NCBI GenBank assembly: GCA_025464445.1
Contig: JAODLY010000032.1
Span: 22,826-86,825, forward strand
Direction of reading: 5' to 3'
Length of the DNA stretch: 64,000 bases
Source: Rhodoglobus sp.
Lineage (GTDB): Bacteria > Actinomycetota > Actinomycetes > Actinomycetales > Microbacteriaceae
Positions within the stretch are counted from its first letter, which is position 1. Every line of letters starts with the position of its first letter. Position numbers and translations under genes: made by a program. Shown piece after piece: positions 38,053-46,486 of the stretch. The notes beneath the pieces were generated by a model. That model was not told the origin of the DNA. It did not search any database and worked only from the letters and a program-made list of their open reading frames with translations.

Positions 38053-38760
38053 TCAGAGCGCGCGCAGCACCGTCACGACCTTGCCGAGCACCTCGGCATG
38101 GTCGCCCAGGATGGGCTCGAAGTTGGAGTTGCGCGGCAGCAGCCAGGTGTGGCCGTCCCGTTGGCGGAAGACCTTGACGGTCGCCTCGTTGTCGAGCATC
38201 GCGGCGACGATGTCGCCGTTCTCCGCGGTCTTCTGCTGGCGCACGACAACCCAGTCGCCGTCGCAGATCGCGGCGTCGATCATCGACTCGCCGACGACTT
38301 TGAGCATGAACAGCTCGCCCTTGCCGGTCAGTTGCCGGGGGAGTGGGAAGACCTCGTCGATCTGCTGGTCAGCGGTGATCGGGATGCCCGCCGCGATGCG
38401 GCCGACGAGCGGCACCATGACCGCGTCGCCGACGCTGATCGTGCTCTCTGGCGCGCCGGATTGGTCAAACGCCGTCCCGCCGCCCTCGATTGACGGCAGG
38501 TCGATGAGCACCTCCATCGCGCGGGGGCGGTTAGGGTCGCGACGCAGGTAGCCGCTCAGCTCGAGCTGGCCGAGCTGGTGGGTCACGCTCGACAGGGACG
38601 AGAGGCCGACGGCGTCACCGATCTCGCGCATGCTCGGCGGGTAACCCCGCGTCGAGACTGACCGCTGGATCACGTCGAGGATGGCGAGCTGCTTATCGCT
38701 CAGGCTCGTGCGCCTGCGGGTGCCGCCCGAGCGTGTCTCGTCGTCCATGTCCGTCCTCAT
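38053..38760 (-). CDS. lexA: SOS repressor LexA
   Basis: LexA represses SOS genes and cleaves itself when RecA filaments form. The 235-residue protein has an N-terminal winged helix ([24 protein letters not shown] through [16 protein letters not shown]), the Ala-Gly cleavage site in GRIAAGIP, and the Ser-Lys dyad (S159 in GESM, K196 in ATVKVF, counted from the ATG at 38760). A second ATG four codons in, with GAGGA before it, is also possible. A LexA box lies 55 nt upstream. Diverges from an SOS-type LysM gene; converges on metE. Confidence 0.95.
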   Translation of the reverse strand: MRTDMDDETRSGGTRRRTSLSDKQLAILDVIQRSVSTRGYPPSMREIGDAVGLSSLSSVTHQLGQLELSGYLRRDPNRPRAMEVLIDLPSIEGGGTAFDQSGAPESTISVGDAVMVPLVGRIAAGIPITADQQIDEVFPLPRQLTGKGELFMLKVVGESMIDAAICDGDWVVVRQQKTAENGDIVAAMLDNEATVKVFRQRDGHTWLLPRNSNFEPILGDHAEVLGKVVTVLRAL

Positions 38761-38814
38761 TTCTCGCCAATGTCAGTGGCTCTTTCGAAACTGTATCCAG
38801 TAAAGGCCCCGAAA

Positions 38815-38830
38815 ACAAACATTTGTTCGA
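38815..38830 (-). promoter_or_regulatory. LexA box, lexA autoregulation
   Basis: Read on the minus strand this is TCGAAC-AAAT-GTTTGT, matching the Gram-positive LexA box at 10 of 12 defined positions. It is closest to lexA and should mediate autorepression. Confidence 0.82.
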
Positions 38831-38886
38831 GTGAGTCGCGGGAATGTCGGTGGCCTGATCGAAGATCTACTCGAAATGGCCATGAT

Positions 38887-38915
38887 TCGAATGTATGTTC
38901 GGAACATAGGTTCGT
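38887..38915 (+). promoter_or_regulatory. Two overlapping LexA boxes upstream of the LysM gene
   Basis: Box 1 (38887-38902) is TCGAAT-GTAT-GTTCGG, 10 of 12 positions. Box 2 (38900-38915) is CGGAAC-ATAG-GTTCGT, 9 of 12 positions, and shares three bases with box 1. A TAAGCT -10 candidate lies at 38924-38929. The double site suggests tight or graded SOS control of the LysM protein. Confidence 0.7.
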
Positions 38916-38931
38916 ACGACACATAAGCTTC

Positions 38932-38963
38932 GTGCCCGGTCCTCCCGGCCGAGAACCGGGCAC
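38932..38963 (+). promoter_or_regulatory. Stem-loop in the leader of the LysM gene
   Basis: A perfect 9-bp inverted repeat, GTGCCCGGT (38932-38940) and ACCGGGCAC (38955-38963), with a 14-nt loop, followed by GAAAAACC. It lies between the LexA boxes and the ATG, at or just after the predicted transcription start. It could stabilise the mRNA or tune expression. Confidence 0.5.
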
Positions 38964-38995
38964 GAAAAACCACTGCACAAACATTGGGGAACAGC

Positions 38996-39361
38996 ATGAG
39001 CACAGCGAGCATCGGATTCGGCGGCACCTACGCACGACCCGTCGTGCGCTCACCCAGGCTGCGCCTCACCACACGTGGCCGCGCGGTTCTCACGTTCCTC
39101 GCGGCCACACCACTCGTCGTTGCGGCCCTGGTGCTCGCGCTCAACGGCGGGGGAGCGACGGCGTCCCTTTCCGGGTCGGATGCGTCATTCCAGTACGTCA
39201 CCGTCGACGCCGGCGAGACCCTGTGGCAGGTCGCCGAGCAGATCGCACCGAACGCTGACCCGCGCGACGTGATCCAGCAGCTCATGCAGCTGAACCAGCT
39301 GCAGACGGCGGACGTGTTCGCGGGCGTCGAGCTAGCGATCCCGCCGCAGTACGCGCACTGA
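38996..39361 (+). CDS. SOS-controlled LysM domain membrane protein (ChiZ/DivS-like)
   Basis: The 121-residue protein has a basic N-terminus, one transmembrane helix (about residues 31-50) and an extracytoplasmic LysM domain (about 70-117: YVTVDAGETLWQVAEQIAPN, then LAIPPQYAH). Position and layout match the lexA-divergent SOS genes of other actinobacteria, Rv2719c/ChiZ of Mycobacterium and DivS of Corynebacterium, which halt division after DNA damage. The two LexA boxes upstream support this. ATG 38996 follows a GGGGA ribosome site. Function as a division inhibitor is inferred from synteny. Confidence 0.82.
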   Translation: MSTASIGFGGTYARPVVRSPRLRLTTRGRAVLTFLAATPLVVAALVLALNGGGATASLSGSDASFQYVTVDAGETLWQVAEQIAPNADPRDVIQQLMQLNQLQTADVFAGVELAIPPQYAH

Positions 39362-39367
39362 AAGCAC

Positions 39368-39420
39368 ACTGAATCGACGCGTACTGAATACGACGCGTAC
39401 TGAATCGACGCGTACTGAGC
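39368..39420. repeat. Short tandem repeat (15-16 nt unit) behind the LysM gene
   Basis: Units ACTGAATCGACGCGT (39368-39382), a 16-nt variant with an extra A (39383-39398), the first unit again (39399-39413), and a partial fourth. Each unit contains the palindrome ACGCGT. The end of the LysM gene (ACGCGCACTGAAAG) resembles a degenerate unit, so the repeat may have grown from the stop region. Confidence 0.8.
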
Positions 39421-39438
39421 CGCGGTGCTCGCACCGGC

Positions 39439-39457
39439 GAGCCCCGCCGCGGGGCTC
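39439..39457 (+). terminator. GC-rich stem-loop before hisC
   Basis: GAGCCCC (39439-39445) pairs perfectly with GGGGCTC (39451-39457), loop GCCGC. There is no T-run, so this is a weak terminator candidate for the LysM gene; the hisC promoter lies about 50 nt further on. Confidence 0.4.
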
Positions 39458-39517
39458 CGAGGCGGCCCGCGACGCCCGTAGGCCCTGCGCTTGTCTGGCG
39501 AGCCTTAGGCTCGACGA

Positions 39518-40606
39518 GTGACATCTCTCGACGATCTGCCGATCCGTGACGACCTGCGCGGGCTGACCCCGTACGGGGCCCCGCAGGAGCATGTGCGCGT
39601 GCAACTCAACGTCAACGAGAACACGCATCCGATCCCGGAGGATGTCGCGACAGACATCGTCACAGCGCTGGCGAAGGCCGTGCTCGGGGTGAACCGCTAC
39701 CCCGATCGGGAGTTCACCGAGCTGCGTGATTCCCTCGCCGGGTACCTCGGCCATGGACTGACGCGCGACAACATCTGGGCGGCCAACGGATCGAACGAGG
39801 TGCTGCAACAGACCCTGCAGGCCTTCGGCGGGCCGGGGCGCAGCGTGCTCGGGTTTCCTCCCACCTACTCGATGCACTCGATAATCGCGAGTGGCACGGG
39901 AACGAAGTGGCTGACCGCGGGGCGGGATGGGGGCTACGAGCTGTCCCCTGAGACCGTCGTGGCGGCCATCGAACGGGAGCGGCCGGATGTCGTGTTCCTG
40001 TGCTCGCCCAACAACCCGACGGGCACCGCACTCGGGCTCGAGACCATCGCGGCGGCGTACGAAGCGCACCCGGGCATCCTGCTCGTGGACGAGGCCTATG
40101 CGGAGTTCGCCGACGGCGACACTGCGCTCACGCTGCTGGACGGCAGGCCCCGGCTGTTGGTGAGCCGCACCATGAGCAAGGCGTTCGCGTTCGCGGGCGC
40201 TCGGCTGGGATACCTCGCCGCCGACCCCGCCGTCACCGATGCGCTGCGGCTCGTGCGGCTGCCCTACCACCTCTCCGCGTTCACCCAGGCGGCAGCCGTC
40301 GCCGCGATCGCGCACGCACCCGAGATGCTCGCCATGGTCGAGGACATCAAGGCCCAGCGCGACAGGATGATCGCCGCGCTGCCCGAGCTGGGCTACACGC
40401 CCCTGCCGAGCGAAGCCAACTTCGTGCTGTTCGGCGGAGTGGACGACCCGCACGCGACATTCGAGGCGCTGTTCGAGCAGGGGATCCTGATCAGGGATGT
40501 CGGCATCCCGAACCACTTGCGGGTCACGGCCGGCACGGATGCGGAGACCACCATCTTCCTGGACGCGCTGGGGTGGCTGGGCAGCGTCGGTAGGATCGAC
40601 GCATGA
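39518..40606 (+). CDS. hisC: Histidinol-phosphate aminotransferase
   Basis: HisC is the PLP enzyme that aminates imidazole-acetol phosphate. The 362-residue protein has [14 protein letters not shown] near the start, [38 protein letters not shown] and the PLP lysine K221 in [20 protein letters not shown] 39518 is preceded by TAGGCT (39506-39511) with 6 nt between, so probably leaderless. It starts the unit hisC-hisB-hisH-priA-sseB; hisD, usually first, is not in front of it here. Confidence 0.95.
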   Translation: MTSLDDLPIRDDLRGLTPYGAPQEHVRVQLNVNENTHPIPEDVATDIVTALAKAVLGVNRYPDREFTELRDSLAGYLGHGLTRDNIWAANGSNEVLQQTLQAFGGPGRSVLGFPPTYSMHSIIASGTGTKWLTAGRDGGYELSPETVVAAIERERPDVVFLCSPNNPTGTALGLETIAAAYEAHPGILLVDEAYAEFADGDTALTLLDGRPRLLVSRTMSKAFAFAGARLGYLAADPAVTDALRLVRLPYHLSAFTQAAAVAAIAHAPEMLAMVEDIKAQRDRMIAALPELGYTPLPSEANFVLFGGVDDPHATFEALFEQGILIRDVGIPNHLRVTAGTDAETTIFLDALGWLGSVGRIDA

Positions 40607-41205
40607 CCGGACGCACCGCCACGCTGAAGCGTGCCACGAGTGAGTCGAGCATCGAGCTGAGCCTCGACCTCGACGGCACGGGCACGTCGTCCATCGACAC
40701 GAGCGTGCCGTTCTTCGACCACCTGCTCACCGCGTTCTCGAAGCACTCGCTCGTCGACCTCACGGTGAAAGCCACCGGGGACACCGACATCGACGTGCAC
40801 CACACTGTCGAAGACATCGGCATCACCCTCGGCACCGCGATCAAGCAGGCGCTCGGCGACAAGGCGGGCATCTCCCGCTTTGGTGACGCGCTCGTGCCGC
40901 TCGATGAGGCGCTCGTGCAGGCTGTGGTGGATGTCTCGGGCCGGCCGTATCTCGTGCACACCGGTGAACCCACCGGTTTCGAATACCACCTCATCGGTGG
41001 CCACTTCACGGGATCCATGCTGCGCCACGTTTTCGAGGCGATCACGTTCAACGCCGGGTTGACCGTGCACGTGACGGTCCTGGGCGGGCGGGATCCGCAC
41101 CACATCGCCGAGGCGGAGTTCAAGGCGTTCGCGCGCGCGTTCAGGTTCGCCGTCGCGCGTGACGAGAAGGTCAGCGGCATCCCGTCGACTAAGGGTGCGC
41201 TCTGA
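40603..41205 (+). CDS. hisB: Imidazoleglycerol-phosphate dehydratase
   Basis: HisB dehydrates imidazole-glycerol phosphate in histidine synthesis. The 200-residue protein shows the metal-binding histidines of both halves: [14 protein letters not shown] and [11 protein letters not shown], then [10 protein letters not shown] and [19 protein letters not shown]. It is the monofunctional type without a phosphatase domain, the norm for actinobacteria. It overlaps hisC by ATGA and hisH follows after 2 nt. Confidence 0.96.
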   Translation: MTGRTATLKRATSESSIELSLDLDGTGTSSIDTSVPFFDHLLTAFSKHSLVDLTVKATGDTDIDVHHTVEDIGITLGTAIKQALGDKAGISRFGDALVPLDEALVQAVVDVSGRPYLVHTGEPTGFEYHLIGGHFTGSMLRHVFEAITFNAGLTVHVTVLGGRDPHHIAEAEFKAFARAFRFAVARDEKVSGIPSTKGAL

Positions 41206-41207
41206 CA

Positions 41208-41840
41208 GTGATCGCACCATCCGTCGTGCTCCTCGACTACGGCTCCGGCAACGTCCACTCCGCGGCGAAGGCTCTCGAGCTCGCCGGGGCGCGGGTCACG
41301 CTGACCGCTGACCGCTCGGCCGCCGAGGCCGCCGACGGTCTCGTCGTGCCCGGCGTCGGCGCGTTCGAGGCTGTCGCGACCCAGCTCGCCGCTGTGCGTG
41401 GCGGGGCGATCGTGGAGAAACGCCTGACCGGCAGCCGACCGGTGCTCGGCATCTGCGTCGGGATGCAGGTGCTGTTCGAGCACGGTGTCGAGCGCGGCAA
41501 CGACACGCCCGGCCTCGGCGAGTGGCCCGGCGTGGTCACCGAGCTGGATGCCCCGATCCTGCCGCACATGGGCTGGAACACCGTCGAGGCGGCGGAAGGC
41601 TCCCGGCTCTTCGCGGGCATCGCGGACGAGCGCTTCTACTTCGTGCATTCCTACGCGGCCCAGGACTGGACGCTCGAGGTGCACGATCCGTTCCCGAAGC
41701 CGCAGTTGACCTGGGCGACCCACGGCAGCCGGTTCCTCGCCGCGGTGGAGAATGGCCCGCTCGCGGCGACGCAGTTCCACCCGGAGAAGTCGGGCGAGGC
41801 CGGCATCCGTCTACTGAAGAATTGGCTGGGCACGCTGTGA
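41208..41840 (+). CDS. hisH: Imidazole glycerol phosphate synthase, glutamine amidotransferase subunit
   Basis: HisH releases ammonia from glutamine for HisF. The 210-residue class I amidotransferase has [20 protein letters not shown], the nucleophile elbow [11 protein letters not shown] with the catalytic Cys, and the His/Glu pair in [18 protein letters not shown] start; its stop overlaps the priA GTG. hisF is not in the window, so the partner subunit must be encoded elsewhere. Confidence 0.95.
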   Translation: MIAPSVVLLDYGSGNVHSAAKALELAGARVTLTADRSAAEAADGLVVPGVGAFEAVATQLAAVRGGAIVEKRLTGSRPVLGICVGMQVLFEHGVERGNDTPGLGEWPGVVTELDAPILPHMGWNTVEAAEGSRLFAGIADERFYFVHSYAAQDWTLEVHDPFPKPQLTWATHGSRFLAAVENGPLAATQFHPEKSGEAGIRLLKNWLGTL

Positions 41841-42565
41841 AACTCATCCTCCTGCCGGCCGTGGACGTGGCGGATGGCAAGGCCGTGCGCCTGACCCAGG
41901 GCGAGGCCGGCTCGGAAACGAGTTACGGCAGCCCGGTCGACGCGGCGCAGGAATGGGTCGACCAGGGCGCCGAGTGGATCCATCTCGTCGACCTCGACGC
42001 CGCGTTCGGCCGGGGCAATAACCATGCGGTCATCCGGGAGGTCATCGCGAACACGCCGGCCAGCGTGAACATCGAACTCTCCGGCGGAATCCGGGATGAC
42101 GCGAGCCTCGAGGCCGCGCTCGCGACGGGTGCCCGGCGCATCAACCTCGGCACCGCCGCCCTCGAGAATCCGGATTGGGCCGCCGAGGTCATCGGCAAGC
42201 ACGGCGATGCGATCGCGGTGGGCCTCGACGTGCGCGGCACAACGCTTGCCGCCAGGGGCTGGACCCAGGAGGGCGGCGACCTCTGGGAGGTTCTCGACCG
42301 TCTCGAGCGCGCTGGATGCGCGCGCTACGTCGTCACGGATGTCACGAAGGACGGCACCCTGAAGGGCCCGAACCTCGAACTGCTGCAACGGGTCGCCGAG
42401 CGTACCGAGAAGCCCGTCGTGGCGTCCGGGGGCATCGCCACGCTCGACGACATCACCGCGTTGCGTGCCCTTGTTCCGCTGGGCGTCGAGGGCGCGATCG
42501 TGGGCAAGGCGCTCTACGCGAAAGCGTTCACACTCGTCGAGGCGCTTGCCCTAGCGGGCGCGTGA
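41837..42565 (+). CDS. priA: Phosphoribosyl isomerase HisA/PriA
   Basis: A (beta-alpha)8 isomerase of 242 residues. The general acid/base aspartates are visible in [18 protein letters not shown] and [15 protein letters not shown]. In many actinobacteria this one enzyme, PriA, isomerises both ProFAR (histidine) and PRA (tryptophan). The context does not show whether a separate trpF exists, so the dual role is inferred from lineage. GTGA overlaps tie it to hisH upstream and to the SseB gene downstream. Confidence 0.92.
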   Translation: MKLILLPAVDVADGKAVRLTQGEAGSETSYGSPVDAAQEWVDQGAEWIHLVDLDAAFGRGNNHAVIREVIANTPASVNIELSGGIRDDASLEAALATGARRINLGTAALENPDWAAEVIGKHGDAIAVGLDVRGTTLAARGWTQEGGDLWEVLDRLERAGCARYVVTDVTKDGTLKGPNLELLQRVAERTEKPVVASGGIATLDDITALRALVPLGVEGAIVGKALYAKAFTLVEALALAGA

Positions 42566-43308
42566 GCGACTCCGCCGGTGTCCCGTGGCAGGGTCGCCAT
42601 TTCGAGCACACCGAGAACTCGGACGACGACGGTTCGGCGCCCGAGAAACTCGTCGAGGCGATCCGCCGGTTCCACAGCGGTGAGCTCGGCGAGGCGGATG
42701 TCATCGACGCCCTGCGGGACTCTCGCCTGTTGGTGCCGCTCGTCGCCCATCTCGGTGTGAGCGGGGTCGACGAGCACGGTGCTGACAAAGCGCAGGAGCT
42801 GTCGATAGTGACCGTGGCCGGGCCCGACGGCCGCACGGTGCTTCCCGCCTTCACGTCGGTGGCGGCGATGGGTGCGTGGAACCCGTCGGCTCGCCCGATC
42901 CCCGTGGCGGCACCGCGCGTGGCGCTCGCGGCGGCGAGCGAGAGCACCGACCTCGTGGTGCTCGACCCGAAAAGCAGCACCGAGTTCGCCGTGCGCAGGC
43001 CGGCGCTGTGGGCGATCGCCCAGTCGCAGCCCTGGCTGCCGAGCTACCTCGATCCGGACGTTCTCGACGCCTTCATGGATGCCGCCGCCCCCGAGCCGGC
43101 CGTCTCGACGGTGCAGCTCGCCCCCGGCGATCCCCACTCCCGCCTCGCGGGCCCCGAGCTCATCGTGCACCTGTCCCTCGCGGCTGGACTGGACAGCGCC
43201 GCCCTCGACGCCGTCGTCGCCCGGATGCGCGACCGCTGGGCGTCCTCGACAATCGTTGCGACGCGGGTCGACTCGCTGACGGTGCGGCTGGTCGCCTCGT
43301 CCGCTTAG
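42562..43308 (+). CDS. SseB family protein
   Basis: A soluble 248-residue protein. Residues about 25-125 fit the SseB N-terminal domain ([34 protein letters not shown], then [22 protein letters not shown]). Genes of this family regularly follow hisA/priA in actinobacteria, but their role is unknown. The start GTG overlaps the priA stop. An 8-bp stem-loop begins right after the stop codon. Confidence 0.85.
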   Translation: MSDSAGVPWQGRHFEHTENSDDDGSAPEKLVEAIRRFHSGELGEADVIDALRDSRLLVPLVAHLGVSGVDEHGADKAQELSIVTVAGPDGRTVLPAFTSVAAMGAWNPSARPIPVAAPRVALAAASESTDLVVLDPKSSTEFAVRRPALWAIAQSQPWLPSYLDPDVLDAFMDAAAPEPAVSTVQLAPGDPHSRLAGPELIVHLSLAAGLDSAALDAVVARMRDRWASSTIVATRVDSLTVRLVASSA

Positions 43309-43332
43309 CGACGCCGCCCGCCCACGGCGTCG
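43309..43332 (+). terminator. Stem-loop after the his operon
   Basis: CGACGCCG (43309-43316) pairs perfectly with CGGCGTCG (43325-43332), loop of 8 nt, directly behind the SseB stop. A second small hairpin, GGCGG-CTCG-CCGCC, lies at 43351-43364. No T-run. Together they may terminate both this operon and the convergent DUF1844 gene. Confidence 0.5.
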
Positions 43333-43453
43333 GCGACCCACCCCCGCGTCGGCGGCTCGCCGCCCCGCACCCTGGACGACCCGACCAGCGGTGGCATCGT
43401 CAAAACGCTCTTGGGAGTCAGCACATAAGCCAGGACGCCTAACACGACAAGCT

Positions 43454-43792
43454 TTAGTTGACTGGCCCCGTCAACTTCTCGCCGGGCCCTTTGCCAGGGG
43501 CATCGGGGATCGACGACTCCTCGCGGAACGCCAGCTGCAGGCTGCGCAGGCCGTCCCGCAGCGGGCGGGCGTGGTGGTCGCCAATCTCCGGCGCCGCCGC
43601 CGTGACCAGGCCGGCGAGCGCAGTGATGAGCTTGCGGGCTTCGTCGAGATCGACTTCGGCCGCGGCATCCGGACCCTCGGAAAGTCCGAGTTTGACCGCA
43701 GCAGCGCTCATCAGATGCACGGCGACCGTGTTGATCAGCTCGACGGCTGGCACCTCGGAAATGTCGCGGATTTCGTCGAGGGCGTCGTCCAT
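43454..43792 (-). CDS. DUF1844 domain-containing protein
   Basis: A 112-residue soluble protein with the DUF1844 pattern: an N-terminal helix DISEVPAVELINTVAVHLMSAAAVKLGL and a second helix block VDLDEARKLITALAGLV. These small proteins are typically encoded next to infC in actinobacteria, as here, on the opposite strand. Function unknown. A TAAGGA hexamer stands 6 nt before the ATG, close to the leaderless pattern but lacking the final T. Confidence 0.86.
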   Translation of the reverse strand: MDDALDEIRDISEVPAVELINTVAVHLMSAAAVKLGLSEGPDAAAEVDLDEARKLITALAGLVTAAAPEIGDHHARPLRDGLRSLQLAFREESSIPDAPGKGPGEKLTGPVN

Positions 43793-43825
43793 GTGCAGTC
43801 CTTAGTCGATTGGGGCCGCTTCTGC

Positions 43826-44048
43826 TATTCTTATGCAGGCTCCGGGGCTTGCCCCGGTAACGAAAGTGGAGATTCTCCCACCTGTCGACCGCTTCTTAAA
43901 GGTTACCGGGTTGTTGCACCCCGTCGGTCTCGACCGATAGAACAAGGGTGTTTGCGGTGCGTGCGCCGCGAAAATCCCTCCTTCGTGCCAAGCGGCAGCC
44001 GCCGCACCGCGCTGTCACAGCGCGAAACGAAGAAAGAGGAGTACACGC
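43826..44048 (+). promoter_or_regulatory. Promoter and long leader of infC-rpmI-rplT
   Basis: TATTCT (43826-43831) is the best -10 candidate, leaving a leader of about 210 nt with no long reading frame. It starts with a strong hairpin, CCGGGG-CTTG-CCCCGG (43842-43857). A GC-rich region around 43955-44030 can fold further. Ribosomal-protein L20 and IF3 operons are commonly autoregulated through such leaders; that role is inferred. Confidence 0.55.
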
Positions 44049-44849
44049 ATCAGCGATCCCCGTACCAATGACCGAATCCGCGTTCCGGAGGTCCGTCTTG
44101 TTGGCCCCAACGGCGAGCAGGTCGGTGTCGTCCGCATCGAAGACGCTATCCGCCTGGCCCAAGAGGCCGACCTGGATTTGGTTGAGGTAGCTCCCAACTC
44201 CAAGCCTCCCGTTGCCAAGATCATGGATTACGGCAAGTTCAAGTACGAAGAGGCCCAGAAGGCCAAGGAAGCTCGACGCAACCAGGCGAACACGATCCTC
44301 AAGGAGGTTCGTTTCCGCCTCAAGATCGACACGCACGACTACGAAACCAAACGCAAGCGCGCAGAAGGGTTCCTCGCAGCTGGGGACAAGGTCAAAGCCA
44401 TGATCCTGTTCCGCGGTCGTGAGCAGTCCCGCCCCGAACAGGGCGTGCGTTTGCTCCAAAGATTTGCCGAGGATGTCGCGGAATTCGGTTCGGTCGAATC
44501 GACTCCGACCATCGACGGTCGCAACATGGTGATGGTCATCGGGCCGCACAAGACCAAGGCGACGGCGAAAGCCGAAGCGGACGCGCGCAAGGCGGCAAAC
44601 AAGCCGGCTCGCACGCCGGTCGAGGCACCGGCGCCCGCAAAGGCCGCACCGGCCAAGGCCGCTCCCGCAGTCGTGGAGGCGGTGGAGGTCGCGCCGGTCG
44701 AGACCCCTGCGGCCGCAGTTGCAGTCAAGACCGAAGCAACCAAACCGGCGACACCCGCCAAACCGGCAACGCCCGCCAAGGCCCCGACACCGGCCGCAGC
44801 GGCGAAGCCCACCAGGACAGTCACAACGAAAGAGGAAAAGGATGCCTAA
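44049..44849 (+). CDS. infC: Translation initiation factor IF-3
   Basis: IF-3 keeps ribosomal subunits apart and checks start-codon pairing. The conserved N-terminus [16 protein letters not shown] begins at an ATC codon (44049-44051), 7 nt behind AGAGGAG. No ATG, GTG or TTG is available near this point, so infC uses the rare AUC/AUU-type start known for this gene. The protein has about 266 residues: N domain, linker, C domain (to about 175), then an Ala/Lys/Pro-rich tail of about 85 residues, typical of actinobacteria. Its end overlaps the rpmI start. Confidence 0.93.
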   Translation: MSDPRTNDRIRVPEVRLVGPNGEQVGVVRIEDAIRLAQEADLDLVEVAPNSKPPVAKIMDYGKFKYEEAQKAKEARRNQANTILKEVRFRLKIDTHDYETKRKRAEGFLAAGDKVKAMILFRGREQSRPEQGVRLLQRFAEDVAEFGSVESTPTIDGRNMVMVIGPHKTKATAKAEADARKAANKPARTPVEAPAPAKAAPAKAAPAVVEAVEVAPVETPAAAVAVKTEATKPATPAKPATPAKAPTPAAAAKPTRTVTTKEEKDA

Positions 44850-45036
44850 GCAGAAGACGCACTCCGGTGCCAAGAAGCGCTTCAAGCTCACCGGTAGCGG
44901 AAAAGTCATGAAGCAGCAGGCTGGCATGCGCCACCACCTTGAGGTCAAGAGTGGCAAGCGCAAGCGCTCGCTCAACCAGGACCAGGTTCTCGCTCCGCAG
45001 GACGCGAAGACCATCAAGAAGCTTCTCGGTAAGTAA
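44842..45036 (+). CDS. rpmI: 50S ribosomal protein L35
   Basis: A 64-residue basic protein, [20 protein letters not shown], matching L35 throughout, with the usual KKLLGK end. The start overlaps the last eight bases of infC, and AGAGGAAAAGG just upstream serves as ribosome site, so IF-3 and L35 synthesis are coupled. Part of infC-rpmI-rplT. Confidence 0.97.
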   Translation: MPKQKTHSGAKKRFKLTGSGKVMKQQAGMRHHLEVKSGKRKRSLNQDQVLAPQDAKTIKKLLGK

Positions 45037-45063
45037 CCCGGGCCAATTTAAGGATTTAGGACA

Positions 45064-45450
45064 ATGGCAAGAGTAAAGAGGGCAGTAAACGCCCACAAGA
45101 AGCGTCGCGTCATCCTCGAGCGTGCCTCCGGCTACCGCGGCCAGCGTTCACGGCTGTACCGCAAGGCGAAGGAGCAGGTCACCCACTCCCTCGTCTACGC
45201 CTACCGTGACCGCCGTGCGCGCAAGGGTGACTTCCGTCGCCTGTGGATCCAGCGCATCAACGCGGCATCGCGTGCCAACGGGCTCACCTACAACCGCCTC
45301 ATCCAGGGGCTCAACCTGGCCGGCATCGAGGTCGACCGCCGCATCCTGGCCGACCTCGCGGTCACAGAACCCGCCACGTTCGCGGCAATCGTTGCGACCG
45401 CGAAGGCAGCCCTGCCCGCCGACACGTCGGCGCCGAAGGTCGTCGCGTAG
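45064..45450 (+). CDS. rplT: 50S ribosomal protein L20
   Basis: L20 binds 23S rRNA early in 50S assembly. The 128-residue protein begins [19 protein letters not shown] and keeps [17 protein letters not shown] and the globular [25 protein letters not shown] domain. The 27-nt gap after rpmI contains TTTAGGA as ribosome site. Last gene of the operon, followed by a strong terminator. Confidence 0.97.
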   Translation: MARVKRAVNAHKKRRVILERASGYRGQRSRLYRKAKEQVTHSLVYAYRDRRARKGDFRRLWIQRINAASRANGLTYNRLIQGLNLAGIEVDRRILADLAVTEPATFAAIVATAKAALPADTSAPKVVA

Positions 45451-45465
45451 TACGAGTAGTTCACA

Positions 45466-45500
45466 GAAGCCCCGGGCCGGCGCGCCCGGGGCTTCTCTCT
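45466..45500 (+). terminator. Intrinsic terminator after rplT
   Basis: A perfect 12-bp stem (45466-45477 with 45484-45495), loop CGGCGC, followed by TCTCT. It lies 15 nt after the rplT stop. Confidence 0.8.
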
Positions 45501-45569
45501 TGCCGTGAGTTGCGGAGTTTCGCCCGTCTGGCGGTAACGCATGGGGGCGGAAGTCCGCAACTCGGCGGT
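45501..45569. repeat. Intergenic palindrome family B, copy 2
   Basis: GAGTTGCGGAGTT (45507-45519) pairs with AAGTCCGCAACTC (45551-45563) at 12 of 13 positions, around a 31-nt spacer. Arm core and spacer length match copy 1 at 17299-17369. It sits between the rplT terminator and the promoter of the next gene. Confidence 0.75.
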
Positions 45570-45584
45570 CAGTAGGCTTGACCC

Positions 45585-46388
45585 ATGATCGACAATCCGC
45601 GTTCGCCCCGCGTGCGCGCCGTGGCGAAACTCGCCAAACGGGAGGCGAGGGTCGAGACGGGGCTTTTCCTGCTCGAGGGGCCGCAGGCCGTCAGCGAGGC
45701 GCTCACCTATCGCCCCGAGCTCATCGTCGACCTGTTCGCCACCCCGACAGCTCTCGATCGCCACTTCGACATCGGCAGGCGGGCGACAGCAGCGGGCGTC
45801 GAGCCGGAGTTCGTGTCCGAGCATGTGCTTGACGCCATGGCAGACACCGTGACCCCGCAGGGCATCATCGCCGTCTGCCGGCAATTCCCGACCTCGCTCA
45901 AAGACATCCTGGGCGGGGAGCCGAAGCTCATCGCGATCCTCGAGGAGGTGCGGGACCCGGGCAACGCCGGCACCATAATCAGGGCGGCGGATGCCGCGGG
46001 GGCCGACGCCGTCATCCTCACCGGTCGCAGCGTGGACCTCTACAACCCCAAGGTTGTGCGTGCGACGACCGGATCGCTGTTCCATGTTCCCGTTGCGACC
46101 GGCCTCGAGCTCGAGGCAGTTGTCGACCGCACGAAGGCCGCGGGGCTCCAGGTGATCGCCGCCGACGTCAAGGGTGCGGATCTGCTGACCGCCCGGAAGG
46201 CCGGCGCACTCGCGGCGCCCACCGCGTGGCTGTTCGGCAATGAGGCCCGCGGGCTCAGCGACGAGCACTACGCACTTGCCGACTGGGTGATCACGGTGCC
46301 GATCTACGGGCACGCAGAGTCGATGAATCTCGCGACCGCGGCATCCGTGTGCCTGTATGAGAGCGCGTTCGCGCAGCGCAGCGGCTGA
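45585..46388 (+). CDS. TrmH/SpoU family RNA 2'-O-methyltransferase
   Basis: A SPOUT-fold enzyme of 267 residues that methylates a ribose in rRNA or tRNA. The three family motifs are present: LEEVRDPGNAGTIIRAADAAG (motif 1), LFGNEARGLS (motif 2) and ESMNLATAASVCLYE (motif 3). An N-terminal substrate-binding domain of about 95 residues precedes them. TAGGCT (45573-45578) lies 6 nt before the ATG, so probably leaderless. In actinobacteria this gene normally abuts pheS; here a lipoprotein gene and a decayed copy of its own 3' end lie between. Confidence 0.93.
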   Translation: MIDNPRSPRVRAVAKLAKREARVETGLFLLEGPQAVSEALTYRPELIVDLFATPTALDRHFDIGRRATAAGVEPEFVSEHVLDAMADTVTPQGIIAVCRQFPTSLKDILGGEPKLIAILEEVRDPGNAGTIIRAADAAGADAVILTGRSVDLYNPKVVRATTGSLFHVPVATGLELEAVVDRTKAAGLQVIAADVKGADLLTARKAGALAAPTAWLFGNEARGLSDEHYALADWVITVPIYGHAESMNLATAASVCLYESAFAQRSG

Positions 46389-46486
46389 TCGGGCGGTGCC
46401 GAAGACCAACTGGTCTCCGGACCTTCCCGGGACTATGCTCGCGGGATACGCACCACCCGGGAACGCCACCAGGAGGGCCGTGGCTG

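Noticed and set aside
44178..44849. infC starting at TTG 44178
   Set aside because: This would remove the conserved IF-3 N-terminus, which is in frame from ATC 44049 behind a good ribosome site.
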